Part shown: positions 51,321 through 60,637 of the stretch, piece by piece
How the letters are laid out: every line of letters begins with the position of its first letter
Position numbering within the stretch: position 1 is the first letter of the stretch
NCBI GenBank assembly: GCA_014656015.1
Contig: BNBP01000034.1
Location: 1 to 64,000, forward strand
Source of the DNA: Streptomyces griseoaurantiacus
GTDB taxonomy: Bacteria > Actinomycetota > Actinomycetes > Streptomycetales > Streptomycetaceae
DNA length: 64,000 bases
Direction: 5' to 3'
The notes under the pieces: generated by a model
Databases searched by the model: none
The model's input: only the letters and a program-made list of their open reading frames with translations
What the model was told of the DNA's origin: nothing
Position numbers and translations under genes: made by a program

Positions 51321-52583
51321 GTGATCGTCGTCTTCGTCCTGGCCGCGCTGCTGGTGCTGGCCGCGTTCGTGGCGCTGCACTGGTGGGCCTGGCGCCGCCT
51401 GGTGCGCGACACCACGTCCGGCCCCGGCCCCGCCCGCCGCACCGGCACGGCGGTGCTCGTGGCCGGGCCGGTGCTGATGTTCGGCGCGCTGGTCGCGGAG
51501 CAGGCGCACGCCCCGTTCTGGCTCCAGCGGACGCTGGGCTGGCCGGGCTTCCTGTGGATGGCACTGTGCCTCTATCTGCTGCTGGCGCTGGCGGCGGGGG
51601 AGGCGGTGCGTCCGCTGGTCCGGCGGCTGGTGGCGCGACGGGCGCGCGTGGAGCCCCGGGAGGCGGCCCGGGAAACGGTCCCGCCGGCCCCGGGAGCGGT
51701 CCCGCCGGCCCGGGAACCCGAGGCGGAGTCCGAGGCGGAGTCCGAGAAACCCGCCGCTCCCTCGCGCCGGCTGTTCGTCTCCCGGGTGGTGGGCGGCGCG
51801 GTCGCCACGGCGGCCGTCGGCACGGTCGGCCTCGGCACCTACGGCGTCCTGAAGGGCCCCCAGGTCAAGCGGATCACCGTCCCCCTGGCGAAGCTCCCGC
51901 GCGCGGCACACGGCTTCCGGATCGCGGTGGTGAGCGACATCCACCTGGGCCCGGTGCTCGGCCGGGGCTTCGCCCAGCGCGTCGTGGACACGGTCAACGC
52001 GACCCAGCCGGACCTGATCGCGGTGGTCGGCGACCTGGTCGACGGCAGCGTCGAGGACCTGGGGCCTGCGGCGGCCCCGCTGGCCGGGCTGAGGGCCCGC
52101 CACGGAAGCTACTTCGTCACCGGCAACCACGAGTACTTCTCGGGCGCCGCCCAGTGGGTCGAGCAGGTCCGCGAACTGGGCCTGCACCCCCTGGAGAACG
52201 CCCGCACGGAACTCCCCGCCTTCGACCTGGCGGGGGTGAACGACCTCCAGGGCGAGAGCGAGGGGCAGGGCCCGGACTTCGCCCGCGCCCTGGGCGACCG
52301 CGACACCTCCCGCGCGGTGGTGCTGATGGCCCACCAGCCCGCCCAGATCCACGAGGCCGTGCGACACGGCGTCGACCTGCAGCTCTCCGGTCACACCCAC
52401 GGCGGGCAGCTCTTCCCCGGCAACTTCGTCGCCGAGGCCGCCAACCCCACGGTCGCGGGCCTCGACACCTACGGAGACACCCGGCTCTACGTCACCCGTG
52501 GCGCCGGCGCCTGGGGCCCACCGACAAGGGTCGGCGCCCCGTCGGACATCACGGTGGTGGAACTGGCGTCGAAGCAGGCATGA
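51321..52583 (+). CDS. Membrane-bound metallophosphoesterase (420 aa)
   Basis: About four membrane helices (1-95) and an acidic linker (EAESEAESEKPAA) precede an RR-containing segment with a hydrophobic core (SRRLFVSRVVGG), which may be a fifth helix. The phosphoesterase domain (about 190-420) carries all the metal motifs: SDIHLGP, GDLVDG, GNHEY, MAHQP and GHTHGGQ. The catalytic part is likely outside the membrane. GTG 51321 has GAGGGAG ten bases upstream. Confidence 0.92.
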   Translation: MIVVFVLAALLVLAAFVALHWWAWRRLVRDTTSGPGPARRTGTAVLVAGPVLMFGALVAEQAHAPFWLQRTLGWPGFLWMALCLYLLLALAAGEAVRPLVRRLVARRARVEPREAARETVPPAPGAVPPAREPEAESEAESEKPAAPSRRLFVSRVVGGAVATAAVGTVGLGTYGVLKGPQVKRITVPLAKLPRAAHGFRIAVVSDIHLGPVLGRGFAQRVVDTVNATQPDLIAVVGDLVDGSVEDLGPAAAPLAGLRARHGSYFVTGNHEYFSGAAQWVEQVRELGLHPLENARTELPAFDLAGVNDLQGESEGQGPDFARALGDRDTSRAVVLMAHQPAQIHEAVRHGVDLQLSGHTHGGQLFPGNFVAEAANPTVAGLDTYGDTRLYVTRGAGAWGPPTRVGAPSDITVVELASKQA

Positions 52584-52748
52584 CCCGCCCCGGTGATCCA
52601 CTCGCGACGGGTGGCCGCGTCCGGTCGGCTCCTCCGCCTCGGGGCCCCGCCGCCCAGCGGGTGCGGGTCAACTGGTTCGGCCGACCCGCGGTAGGCCGCT
52701 TCGGCCCGATTTCGCCGGACGAGGACCCGCCGGTCGCGGCGGACCCGC

Positions 52749-54230
52749 TCAGTCCCCCGGCACCCCCGCCGGCAGCACCACCGTCACCGTCAGGCCCTCG
52801 TCCGGGGCCGTCGTGGCGGTGACGTCGCCGCAGTGGGCCTCGATCACGCCCTGCACTATCGCCAGGCCCAGGCCGCTGCCCGCGGAGGAGCCCGTGCGGA
52901 AGAAGCGGTCGAACATGCGGGCCGCGTCCTCCTCGGGCAGTCCCGGGCCCTCGTCGGCGACGGTCAGGCGGACCGTGCCGTCGGAGCGCCGCGCGTCGAG
53001 CCGGACGGGGACGTCGGGCGGGGTGTGGGCGCGGACGTTGGCCACCAGGTTGCCGAGGACCTGGCGCAGCCCGGACTCGTCGGCGCGCACCAGCAGGGCA
53101 CCGGAGGCCGACACCGTCACCGGGCGGTCCGGCTGCTGCGCGCGCAGGTCCTCCGCCGCGTCCCGCACCAGCCGGCTCACGTCCACGTTCCGCAGCCGCA
53201 GTTCCGGGCGCTGGTCGAGGCGGGCCAGGGTCAGCAGCTCGTCGACCAGCCGGCCCATCCGGTCCACCTCGCCGTTCATCCGCTCCCAGGCACGCTTCCG
53301 CTCGTCCGGGTCGGTCAGGATGCCCCGGTCGTAGAGCTGGAGGTAGCCACGGATCGCGGACAGCGGGGTGCGCAGCTCGTGCGAGGCGTCGGCGACGAAC
53401 CGGCGGAGCTGGGCGGCGCTGCGCTCGCGCGTGCGGTACGCCGACTCGACCTGGTGCAGCATCGAGTTGAGGGCGAGCCGCAACTGCTCCACCTCCAGGC
53501 TGGTCTCCCGCCGCGAGGGCACCCGCCGGGTCAGGTCGCCCTCGGCGATCGCCGAGGAGGTCTCCACCATGTCCTCCAGCGGCCGCATCCGACGCCGCAC
53601 CTGGAACATGGTGAGGAAGGCCAGCAGCGCCAGCAGCAGCCCCCCGACGGTCAGATCGAGCTTGAGCGCCTTGTGGATGCCGTTGTCCAGCGCGTCCGTG
53701 GAGCTGGCGAACAGCACGTACGTGCCGTCGTCCAGTCTGCTCGCGGTGGCCCGGTAGGAGGCGCCGTTCAGGGTGAGGTCCCGGGGCTCGGGGGCGGCGG
53801 CGAACGGTGCCGGGTCCCCGACCGCCGCCGCGAGCGCCCGCTGCGCCCGGGTCGGCCGCAGCCCGGCCACCTCCAGGACGGTGCCGTGCCCGTCGACCAT
53901 CGCGAACGTGTCGTCCGGCGTCGCCGACCCGTCGAGCTGCGGCACCAGTCCCTCCCGCAGGACGGCCGTGGCACCCAGGTTGTCGAGCTGGTGCAGCGTG
54001 AGGTGGGACTCCCCCAGCGAATCGCGGCTGCGCATCAGGTGCGTGTCGATCTGGCCGAGCAGGTAGTGCCCGGTGCCCATCAGGCTGACCGCCGTCGCCG
54101 CGATCACGCCGACCGCGAGCAGGGCCACGTTCGCCAGGGTGAGCTGGGCACGCAGGGAGTGCAGCCCGCGGGGCAGTGCCATCGGGCACGACCGCAGGGA
54201 GGGGAACCGCGGGCGGAAGGGAAGCCTCAT
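52749..54230 (-). CDS. OmpR-system sensor histidine kinase (493 aa)
   Basis: Two membrane helices (about 25-50 and 195-215) frame an extracellular sensor of about 145 residues. HAMP follows (RRMRPLEDMVETSSAIAEGD), then HisKA with H284 in ADASHELRTPLSAIRGYLQ. The HATPase part has LGNLVANVRAH, VADEGPGLPEED and GSGLGLAIVQG. It partners the response regulator; the start overlaps that gene's stop (ATGA). The stimulus is unknown; the divergent MMPL gene is a plausible target. Confidence 0.94.
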   Translation of the reverse strand: MRLPFRPRFPSLRSCPMALPRGLHSLRAQLTLANVALLAVGVIAATAVSLMGTGHYLLGQIDTHLMRSRDSLGESHLTLHQLDNLGATAVLREGLVPQLDGSATPDDTFAMVDGHGTVLEVAGLRPTRAQRALAAAVGDPAPFAAAPEPRDLTLNGASYRATASRLDDGTYVLFASSTDALDNGIHKALKLDLTVGGLLLALLAFLTMFQVRRRMRPLEDMVETSSAIAEGDLTRRVPSRRETSLEVEQLRLALNSMLHQVESAYRTRERSAAQLRRFVADASHELRTPLSAIRGYLQLYDRGILTDPDERKRAWERMNGEVDRMGRLVDELLTLARLDQRPELRLRNVDVSRLVRDAAEDLRAQQPDRPVTVSASGALLVRADESGLRQVLGNLVANVRAHTPPDVPVRLDARRSDGTVRLTVADEGPGLPEEDAARMFDRFFRTGSSAGSGLGLAIVQGVIEAHCGDVTATTAPDEGLTVTVVLPAGVPGD

Positions 54231-54967
54231 GCCAGCCCGTATCCCACGCCGCGCCGGGTGGTGATCAGCGGCGGGCCCAGGGGGGCCAGCTTGCGGCGCA
54301 GATAGCTGATGTACGTCTCCACCACCGTCGATTCCGCCGGCGCGTGCTCGTAGGCCCAGACGTGGCGCAGCAGTTGCTCCTTGGTCACGATGCGCCCGCC
54401 GTTGCGCACCAGGAAGCGCAGCAGCGCGTACTCGGTGGGCGTGAGCTCCACCACGCGGCCCGCGCGGTGCGCGCAGTACGTCGTCTCGTCCAGTTCCAGG
54501 TCGCCGTAGCGCAGCGGCGGGGGATGGGGGAGGACGTCGGCGGAGCGGGTGCGGCGCAGTACCGCCGTGACCCGGGCGACGACCTCGTCGATGTGGAAGG
54601 GCTTGGTGATGTAGTCGTCGCCGAAGCCGAGCGCCCCCACGATCTCGCCGGGCGCGTCCCGCGCGGTGACGAACACCACCGCGAGGCCGGGCATCCGGGC
54701 GCGCAGTTCCTTGCCGAGCGCGCGGCCGTCGCCGTCCGGGAGCATGACGTCGAGCAGCGCGGCGTCGGGCCGGACGCGCTCGGTGAGCGCGAGGGCCTCG
54801 CGGACCGTGCCCGCCGTCATCACCTGGAAGCGGTGGTAGCGCAGGGCGATCGCGAGGACGTCGGCGATCGACTCCTCGTCCTCCACGAGGAGCACGGTCG
54901 CGCCGTCCCCCGGCCGCGCTCCGGCCCCGTCCTCCGGGCGGACGCTCTCGTCGGCATCGCTCGTCAT
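54227..54967 (-). CDS. OmpR/PhoB-type response regulator (246 aa)
   Basis: Receiver domain at about 24-140, with the VEDEES acidic pocket, D73 in LLDVMLPDGDG, T in FVTARD and K in ITKPF. The C-terminal winged helix at about 150-245 has LTPTEYALLRFLVRNGGRIV and YISYLRRKL. ATG 54967 is preferred: GATACT lies seven bases upstream, so the mRNA is probably leaderless. The first gene of its operon, divergent from the MMPL gene. Confidence 0.95.
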   Translation of the reverse strand: MTSDADESVRPEDGAGARPGDGATVLLVEDEESIADVLAIALRYHRFQVMTAGTVREALALTERVRPDAALLDVMLPDGDGRALGKELRARMPGLAVVFVTARDAPGEIVGALGFGDDYITKPFHIDEVVARVTAVLRRTRSADVLPHPPPLRYGDLELDETTYCAHRAGRVVELTPTEYALLRFLVRNGGRIVTKEQLLRHVWAYEHAPAESTVVETYISYLRRKLAPLGPPLITTRRGVGYGLA

Positions 54968-55118
54968 GGCCCCAAGTATCCGCAACGGGCGCCGGGTCGG
55001 CGGGGGTCCGTGCTTTGGAGTTCCCTGAGAGTGCGCCGCGCTCCGTGTTCCCGCCCCGCCCCCCGCCGGGATGCTGGGGGTCCAGGCCCGGGGGACCCTG
55101 ACGAAGGAGCAGGAAGAC

Positions 55119-57581
55119 GTGACGACTTTGGCGCGCTGGTGCTACAGGCACCGGCTGCTGGTGGTGCTGCTGTGGCTGGCGGCACTCATAGGGGCGGGGG
55201 CGGCGGCGACCTCCGCCGGGAGCGACTACGCGAACACGTTCTCGCTGCCGGACACCGACTCCAAGCGGGCCTACGACCTGCTGGAGAAGGCCTTCCCGCA
55301 GACCTCGGGGGACACCGACACGGTGGTGTGGAAGGTCGAGGACGGCAAGGTCACCGACGGCGCGGTGCGGAGCCGGATGGAGCCGGCCCTGAAGAAGATC
55401 GCGGGCATGGACGGCGTCGGCGAGGTCGTCGGCCCGTACTCCGGCGAGCGGGGGGCCGCGCAGATCAGTGAGGACGGGCGGATCGCCTACGCCCAGGTCA
55501 CCTTCAACAAGCAGGCCGACGCCCTGCCCAAGGAGCTGGTGCAGGACGTCGTCGACACCGCCCAGGACGCCGAGCGGCAGGGGCTGCAGGTGGAGCTGGG
55601 CGGCCAGGCGATCCAGCGCGTGGAGGAGCCGCCGACCGGGCTCGCGGAGATGGTCGGCCTCGGGGCCGCCGCCGTCATCCTGTTCCTCGCCTTCGGCTCG
55701 CTGCTCGCGATGCTGCTGCCGCTGTGCGTGGCCGTCTTCGGCGTCGGCATCGGCGACTTCGGCATCCAGCTGCTCAGCCACGGCACCAACATGCCCGACC
55801 TCGCGCCGCTGCTGGCCTCGCTGATCGGCCTCGGCGTCGGCATCGACTACGCGCTGTTCATCGTCACCCGGCACCGGCGCGGCATCCTGCGCGGGCTCGA
55901 CCCGGAGGAGGCCGCGATGACGGCGCTCAACACCTCCGGCCGCGCCGTGCTCTTCGCGGGCGGCACGGTGTGCATCGCGCTCGCCGGCATGCTCGTGACC
56001 AATCTGCGGTTCCTCGACGGTGTCGTCATCGGCACCACCCTCACCGTCGTGCTGAGCGTCCTCGCCGCGATCACGCTGCTCCCGGCGCTGCTCGGCCTGT
56101 TCGGCACCCGGGTGCTCAGCCGCCGGCAGCGCCGCAAGCTGGCCGCCGAGGGGGCCGAGACCACGTCGGAGAAGACGAGCGGGCTCGCCGCCCGCTGGTC
56201 GGCGCAGGTGCAGAAGCGGCCGCGGCGCACCGCCGCGCTCGCCCTCGTCGTCATGGCCGTCCTCGCGCTGCCGGTGCTGTCGCTGCGGCTCGGCACCGTC
56301 GACCAGGGCAACGACGACACCACGACGACCACCCGCCAGGCCTACGACATGCTCGCCGAGGGCTTCGGGCCCGGCTTCAACGGACCCCTGCAGGTGGTGG
56401 TGGAGGGCGGCGACAGCGCCGCGCTCGTCAAGGGCATCGAGGCCACCGAGGGTGTCGCGCAGGCCTCCGCGCTGCCGCCCGCCCACGGGGTGAGCCTCAT
56501 CCAGGTGGTGCCGACCACGTCACCGCAGTCGAAGGAGACCTCCGAGCTCATCGACCGGCTGCGCGAGGACGCCATCCCGGAGGCCGGGGTCACGGCCCAC
56601 GTCGGCGGGGTCACGGCGGTCTCCAAGGACTTCGCCACCGTCACCGGCGACCGGTTGCCGCTGTTCGTCGGCACCATCATCGCCCTCGGGTTCCTGCTGC
56701 TCCTGCTGGCCTTCCGCTCGCTCGTCGTCCCGCTGACGGCCGCGGTGATGAACCTCGTCGCCGCCGCCGCGTCCTTCGGCGTCCTGGTCGCGATCTTCCA
56801 GTGGGGCTGGGGGCTCGACCTGCTGGGCCTCGGCAAGGAGGGGCCGATCAACGCCTTCCTGCCGGTGATCATGCTCTCGCTGCTCTTCGGGCTCTCCATG
56901 GACTACCAGGTGTTCCTGGTCAGCCGGATGCACGAGGAGTGGGTGCACACCCGGGACAACGCCCGCGCGGTCCGGGTCGGCCTCGCCGAGACCAGCCGCG
57001 TCATCAACAGTGCCGCCCTCATCATGGTCGCCGTCTTCGTGGCCTTCGTGCTCAGCGGCAACTCGGGTGCGGCGATGGCGGGTGTCGGGCTGGCGGCGGC
57101 GGTCGCGCTCGACGCGTTCATCCTGCGCACCGCGCTGGTGCCCGCCGCGATGCATCTGCTGGGCCGCTCCAACTGGTGGCTCCCGGCCTGGCTGGACAAG
57201 CGGCTGCCGCACCTCGCGGTGGAACCCGCGGAGGAGTCCGAGAGGCCCGCCCCGGCGGACGGGGCGAGCGAGGACAGGGCCGGTGCCGGTGCGGCCGGTA
57301 CGGGGGGCTCGGCGGTGCACGGCTTCGTGCGGGACGCGGACGGCGGTCCCGTCGAACACGCCTCGGTGACGCTGCTGTCCAAGGGCGGCGGACGCCGGCT
57401 GGACAGCGTGGCCTCCCTGGCCGACGGCTCGTACATCGTCTCCGCGCCCGCCCCGGGCACCTATCTGCTGACGGTCACGGCGGCGCCGTACGGCGCGCGG
57501 GCGCAGCGGGTGGAGGTGGGCGAGGAACCGCTCGTCTACGACGTGGAACTGCGCTCCGGCGAGGTGGACGTGGTCGGCTAG
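55119..57581 (+). CDS. MMPL/RND-family transporter with C-terminal beta-sandwich domain (820 aa)
   Basis: Two homologous halves, each with one leading helix, an extracytoplasmic loop and five helices. GIDYALFIVTRHRRG in the first half and SMDYQVFLVSRMHEEW in the second are the MMPL signature segments. After the last helix (about 685) an extra domain of about 85 residues (VHGFVRDADGGPVEHASVTL ... DGSYIVSAPAPGTYLLTVTA) resembles carboxypeptidase-regulatory/collagen-binding B-type sandwiches. Most family members end about 100 residues earlier. MMPL proteins export lipids or small molecules. It shares four bases (CTAG) with the convergent TetR gene. Confidence 0.93.
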   Translation: MTTLARWCYRHRLLVVLLWLAALIGAGAAATSAGSDYANTFSLPDTDSKRAYDLLEKAFPQTSGDTDTVVWKVEDGKVTDGAVRSRMEPALKKIAGMDGVGEVVGPYSGERGAAQISEDGRIAYAQVTFNKQADALPKELVQDVVDTAQDAERQGLQVELGGQAIQRVEEPPTGLAEMVGLGAAAVILFLAFGSLLAMLLPLCVAVFGVGIGDFGIQLLSHGTNMPDLAPLLASLIGLGVGIDYALFIVTRHRRGILRGLDPEEAAMTALNTSGRAVLFAGGTVCIALAGMLVTNLRFLDGVVIGTTLTVVLSVLAAITLLPALLGLFGTRVLSRRQRRKLAAEGAETTSEKTSGLAARWSAQVQKRPRRTAALALVVMAVLALPVLSLRLGTVDQGNDDTTTTTRQAYDMLAEGFGPGFNGPLQVVVEGGDSAALVKGIEATEGVAQASALPPAHGVSLIQVVPTTSPQSKETSELIDRLREDAIPEAGVTAHVGGVTAVSKDFATVTGDRLPLFVGTIIALGFLLLLLAFRSLVVPLTAAVMNLVAAAASFGVLVAIFQWGWGLDLLGLGKEGPINAFLPVIMLSLLFGLSMDYQVFLVSRMHEEWVHTRDNARAVRVGLAETSRVINSAALIMVAVFVAFVLSGNSGAAMAGVGLAAAVALDAFILRTALVPAAMHLLGRSNWWLPAWLDKRLPHLAVEPAEESERPAPADGASEDRAGAGAAGTGGSAVHGFVRDADGGPVEHASVTLLSKGGGRRLDSVASLADGSYIVSAPAPGTYLLTVTAAPYGARAQRVEVGEEPLVYDVELRSGEVDVVG

Positions 57582-58402
57582 TCCTTCCCGGACCTCTTCC
57601 CCGGCTCCCTCCCGGAATGGTCCACGGGCCCCTCTCCGGGCCCCCGCCCGGCGGTCCGGTCCCCCTCCGGCCGCCCCCGGCCCCGTCGCCCCTTGGCGGC
57701 GGGGTCCGGCAGTGCCCGGGTCATGCCGGGCAGGAAGTCCGTGAACAGCTCGTGCACCTCGTGGACGAGGGGCCGCAGCACCCGGAAGCGGGCGAGGACC
57801 ACGCCGCGCGCGGTGAGCCGGGCGCCGCGCTCGGCGAGCCGGTAGCTGCGCTCGCGGCCCTCCGTGCGGTCGAAGATCCAGTACATCACCAGACCCATCT
57901 GGGCCAGCCACATCAGGTCCGGGAGCACGTCCTTGAGGTCGGCGGGCACCTTGGTGCGGGAGCCGGCCAGCACCTCGCGGTGCAGGGAGAGGACCTCCGT
58001 CCGCGCGGGCTCCGACTCCTTGGAGAAGGGGCTGAGCGGACTGTCGGGGTCGGCCGCGTTCTTGAAGAACTGCACCGCGAACTCGTGGTACGGCGCCGCC
58101 ACGTCCAGCCAGGCCTTGAGGACGCCGGCGAACCGGGCGTGCAGCTCCGTCTCCCGGGCCAGGACCTCCCGGACCGCCGCCCGGTGCTCCGCGGCGATCC
58201 GGTCGTAGAAGCCCTGGATCAGGTGCTCCTTGCCCGCGAAGTAGTAGTAGGCGTTCCCGACGGAGACGCCCGCCTCCTGGGCGATGGCCCGCATGGTGGT
58301 CCTGTCGTACCCCCGCTCCTGGAAGAGCCGCATCGCGGTCTCCAGGATCAGGGCACGGGTCTGCTCGCTCTTGGTCACCGGGGGGTCGTTCTTCGCAGGC
58401 AC
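57578..58402 (-). CDS. TetR-family regulator (274 aa)
   Basis: N-terminal HTH at about 13-60 (RALILETAMRLFQERGYDRT; VSVGNAYYYFAGKEHLI). The ligand-binding part extends to about 230, and a charged low-complexity tail (KGRRGRGRPEGDRTAGRG) makes it longer than the usual 190-220 aa. GTG 58402 lies seven bases after TAGGCT, so the mRNA may be leaderless; GTG 58378 is an alternative. Convergent with the MMPL gene, so it may regulate efflux. Confidence 0.92.
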   Translation of the reverse strand: MPAKNDPPVTKSEQTRALILETAMRLFQERGYDRTTMRAIAQEAGVSVGNAYYYFAGKEHLIQGFYDRIAAEHRAAVREVLARETELHARFAGVLKAWLDVAAPYHEFAVQFFKNAADPDSPLSPFSKESEPARTEVLSLHREVLAGSRTKVPADLKDVLPDLMWLAQMGLVMYWIFDRTEGRERSYRLAERGARLTARGVVLARFRVLRPLVHEVHELFTDFLPGMTRALPDPAAKGRRGRGRPEGDRTAGRGPGEGPVDHSGREPGKRSGKD

Positions 58403-58480
58403 GGGGTCGAGCCTAGGGCCTGTCCGACAATCACCGTCGTCAGCCCGGAGGGCCGGCAGGCGGAGATCGTCGGACGGGCC

Positions 58481-59029
58481 TCAGCCGGTCGCGCAGGCAC
58501 CGTCGGAACAGTCTTCCGCGGGGCGGGCGGGGCCTCGGTAGGCCCAGCCGGACTGGGGGGTGTAGACCCATCCGTCCCGGCGCACGTAGGCGGTGCCTCC
58601 CCAGTGCGGGGCGCGCGGGGCCGCCGTCCGTACCCGGTGGGCCTCTCGCCACTTGGCGGCGGCGAGCACCGCGCCGCGGGCCACCCGCAGCCCGGCGGGG
58701 GTGGACAGCCGGTGGGCGAGGGCGCGGTGCTCGCGCAGCGCCCACAGGCAGACGACCCAGGCGGCGGCTCCCCGGTAGACCTGGCCGCCGTCACCGACGA
58801 CGGTGATCTCCTCCTGGGCCGCCCGGTGGTCGAGGTCCGGCAGGAGCCGCCGGGCCCCGGGCGAGCCGACCGGGACGAACTCCAGCGGGACGAGCCGGCG
58901 CTGCCGGCCGAGCCAGCCGCTGACGAAGCGGCACAGGGGGCACCGGTCGTCGTAGAGGACGGTGAGCCCTCGGACCGGGGGCGGCGGGGCGGCGTGGGGC
59001 GCGGCGGCCGCCGTGTCCGGCGTGCGCAT
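58481..59029 (-). CDS. DCC-family thiol-disulfide oxidoreductase-like protein (182 aa)
   Basis: DUF393 motif DDRCPLCRF with the CxxC pair at about 30-33, in LTVLYDDRCPLCRFVSGWLG. A thioredoxin-like role is suggested by the family name, but the function is unproven. The C-terminal 60 residues extend past the core domain and end in a CSDGACATG cysteine pair. ATG 59029 is nearly abutted by GAGGAG. It lies four bases after the membrane-protein gene and is probably in its operon. Confidence 0.85.
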   Translation of the reverse strand: MRTPDTAAAAPHAAPPPPVRGLTVLYDDRCPLCRFVSGWLGRQRRLVPLEFVPVGSPGARRLLPDLDHRAAQEEITVVGDGGQVYRGAAAWVVCLWALREHRALAHRLSTPAGLRVARGAVLAAAKWREAHRVRTAAPRAPHWGGTAYVRRDGWVYTPQSGWAYRGPARPAEDCSDGACATG

Positions 59030-59033
59030 CTCC

Positions 59034-59441
59034 TCACGCCCCGGCGGGCGGGGCGACGTAGCCCTGCGGCGGGACCGGCGGGAACTGCTCGCGCTCCATC
59101 GCCCCGCGCCGGCGTATCCGGTTGAGCACGTACACGTTGGCCAGGTGCATCACACCGAGGACCAGCAGCACCACGCCGAGCTTGGTCGACAGGGCCTCGA
59201 AGACGCCCCGGGCGTCGGCGACGGTGCCGTCGCCGTTGAGGTAGAGCGCGACGAAGCCGAGGTTGACGAGGTAGAAGCCGACCACCAGGAGGTGGTTGAC
59301 GGCATCGGCGAGCTTCTCGTTCCCGTGCAGCACGTCGGCGAGGAAGATCCGCCCGTTGCGGCTCAGCGTCCGGGCGACCCAGATGGTCAGGGCGATGCTG
59401 ATCACCAGGTAGATGACGTACGCGACGACCGTGAGGTCCAT
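59034..59441 (-). CDS. Small multi-pass membrane protein (135 aa)
   Basis: About three hydrophobic helices (residues 5-25, 47-68 and 85-110) and a Pro-rich C-terminus (FPPVPPQGYVAPPAGA). I do not recognise a characterised family. ATG 59441 has AAAGGTGGGG upstream. The promoter has two identical operators, so the operon (this gene plus the DCC gene) is tightly repressed, probably by a TetR-type regulator. Confidence 0.8.
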   Translation of the reverse strand: MDLTVVAYVIYLVISIALTIWVARTLSRNGRIFLADVLHGNEKLADAVNHLLVVGFYLVNLGFVALYLNGDGTVADARGVFEALSTKLGVVLLVLGVMHLANVYVLNRIRRRGAMEREQFPPVPPQGYVAPPAGA

Positions 59442-59454
59442 TGCCCCACCTTTC

Positions 59455-59513
59455 TTGAACACGTTCAAAACGTTGTCACGGGTGACTGTAGACCTGTTTT
59501 TGAACACGTTCAA
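59455..59513 (-). promoter_or_regulatory. Promoter with twin TTGAAC-AC-GTTCAA operators
   Basis: Two identical 14-bp sites, 59455-59468 and 59500-59513, 45 bp apart. On the minus strand the distal site supplies TTGAAC as -35, followed by a 17-bp spacer and TACAGT (59490-59485) as -10. The proximal site lies at about +10 to +24. Binding at both would block initiation and elongation. The inverted-repeat shape suits a TetR-family repressor. Confidence 0.75.
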
Positions 59514-59574
59514 GCTCGGGTCCGGCCGAGCGGACCGCCCAACGGGCGTCCACGAAGGGAGGGGCGACGTATCG

Positions 59575-60006
59575 TCAGCGTGCGACGGCCCCGCGCCGCA
59601 CCGCCCGCCCCAGTTCGGGGCGCTTGGTGTAGTCGGTGAAGCCCAGGACGTTGCCCCAGGGGTCGGCGAGCTCGACGGTCCAGCCCGTGGCGACGGCGAA
59701 CGGCTCGTCCAGCGGGGGTACTCCGGCGGCGGCCAGCGTGCGCGCCGTCACGCGCGCGTCGCGCACCTCCAGCCACACCCGGGGCGCGGCCCACGGCGGC
59801 GGCCGGTGGCCGAGGCCCTCCTCGTGCCGCAGGAGCAGACCGGGCGTCTCGCCGCCCACGCCCAGCAGGGCGATCCCGGCCTCGTCGAGCCGGAAGCGCA
59901 GCGGGAAGCCGGCCGCCTCGTAGAAGGCCACGGCCTCGTCGAGGTCGCCGACGGACAGCAGCACGTTGTCGAAGCCGAGCAGCTCGTACGACTCGTCGTC
60001 TGACAT
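59575..60006 (-). CDS. VOC/glyoxalase-family protein (143 aa)
   Basis: Two beta-alpha-beta modules of the vicinal-oxygen-chelate fold: FDNVLLSVGDLDEAVAFYEA at the start and TGWTVELADPWGNVLGFTDY at the end, the latter with the usual DPxGN motif. Substrate unknown; many relatives act in detoxification or antibiotic resistance. ATG 60006 is the only good start. Divergent from the TM2 gene. Confidence 0.88.
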   Translation of the reverse strand: MSDDESYELLGFDNVLLSVGDLDEAVAFYEAAGFPLRFRLDEAGIALLGVGGETPGLLLRHEEGLGHRPPPWAAPRVWLEVRDARVTARTLAAAGVPPLDEPFAVATGWTVELADPWGNVLGFTDYTKRPELGRAVRRGAVAR

Positions 60007-60169
60007 GCCATCAGATTAGGTGGCCGGTTCCCCGGGGGCCCGGCAACAGCGGCGGCGGGGTCACCCGCGCGGAGGAGGCGAGGTCCCGACTTCCTCCCGG
60101 GAGGGGTTCTCCTGCAAGATGACCTGCACTCATACTTATGCGCATCAGACTTCACCAGGAGTGGTCGCC

Positions 60170-60637
60170 GTGACCCAGCCGCCGAACCAGCCGCCGCAGC
60201 CCCCGAACCAGCCGCCGGGCTACGGCTACCCCAACTCGGGTGAGCAGAACCCCTACGGGGCGGCGCCGGGCGCCGGCCCCTACCAGCAGCCGCAGTACGG
60301 CTACCCGCAGGCCGGCGGCTACCAGCAGGCCGGCGGCTACCCGCCGCCCGGCGGCGCGGTGCCGCCCCCCGGCGCGTACGGCGCCGACCCCAACGCCCCC
60401 TACGGCTACGACCCCTACGGGCGGCCGTACTCCGACAAGTCGAAGATCGTCGCGGGTGTCCTCAGCATCTTCCTCGGCTACCTGGGCATCGGCCGGTTCT
60501 ACCTCGGGCACGTGGGTCTGGGCATCGCCCAGCTCCTCACCTGCGGCGGCCTGGGCATCTGGTCGCTGATCGACGGAATCGTGCTGCTGACCAGCAACAA
60601 CACCACGGACAGCAACGGGCGGATCCTGCGTGGCTGA
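60170..60637 (+). CDS. TM2-domain protein 1 with Pro/Gln/Tyr-rich N-terminus (155 aa)
   Basis: Residues 1-85 are PPNQPPQPPNQPPGYGYP-type repeats. The TM2 domain (about 90-150: SDKSKIVAGVLSIFLGYLGI; LTCGGLGIWSLIDGIVLLTS) has two membrane helices with the DxxxLL-like turn. GTG 60170 has AGGAG eight bases upstream. It overlaps the DUF2752 gene by 8 bases. A close paralogue is encoded 0.7 kb downstream. Function unknown. Confidence 0.88.
   Translation: MTQPPNQPPQPPNQPPGYGYPNSGEQNPYGAAPGAGPYQQPQYGYPQAGGYQQAGGYPPPGGAVPPPGAYGADPNAPYGYDPYGRPYSDKSKIVAGVLSIFLGYLGIGRFYLGHVGLGIAQLLTCGGLGIWSLIDGIVLLTSNNTTDSNGRILRG

Noticed and set aside
58411..58480. TTGTCGGAC followed by TAGGCT before the TetR gene as a third damage promoter
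   Set aside because: The spacing is six bases instead of eight and the GTG half is missing, so it does not fit the motif; only the -10 box is kept.
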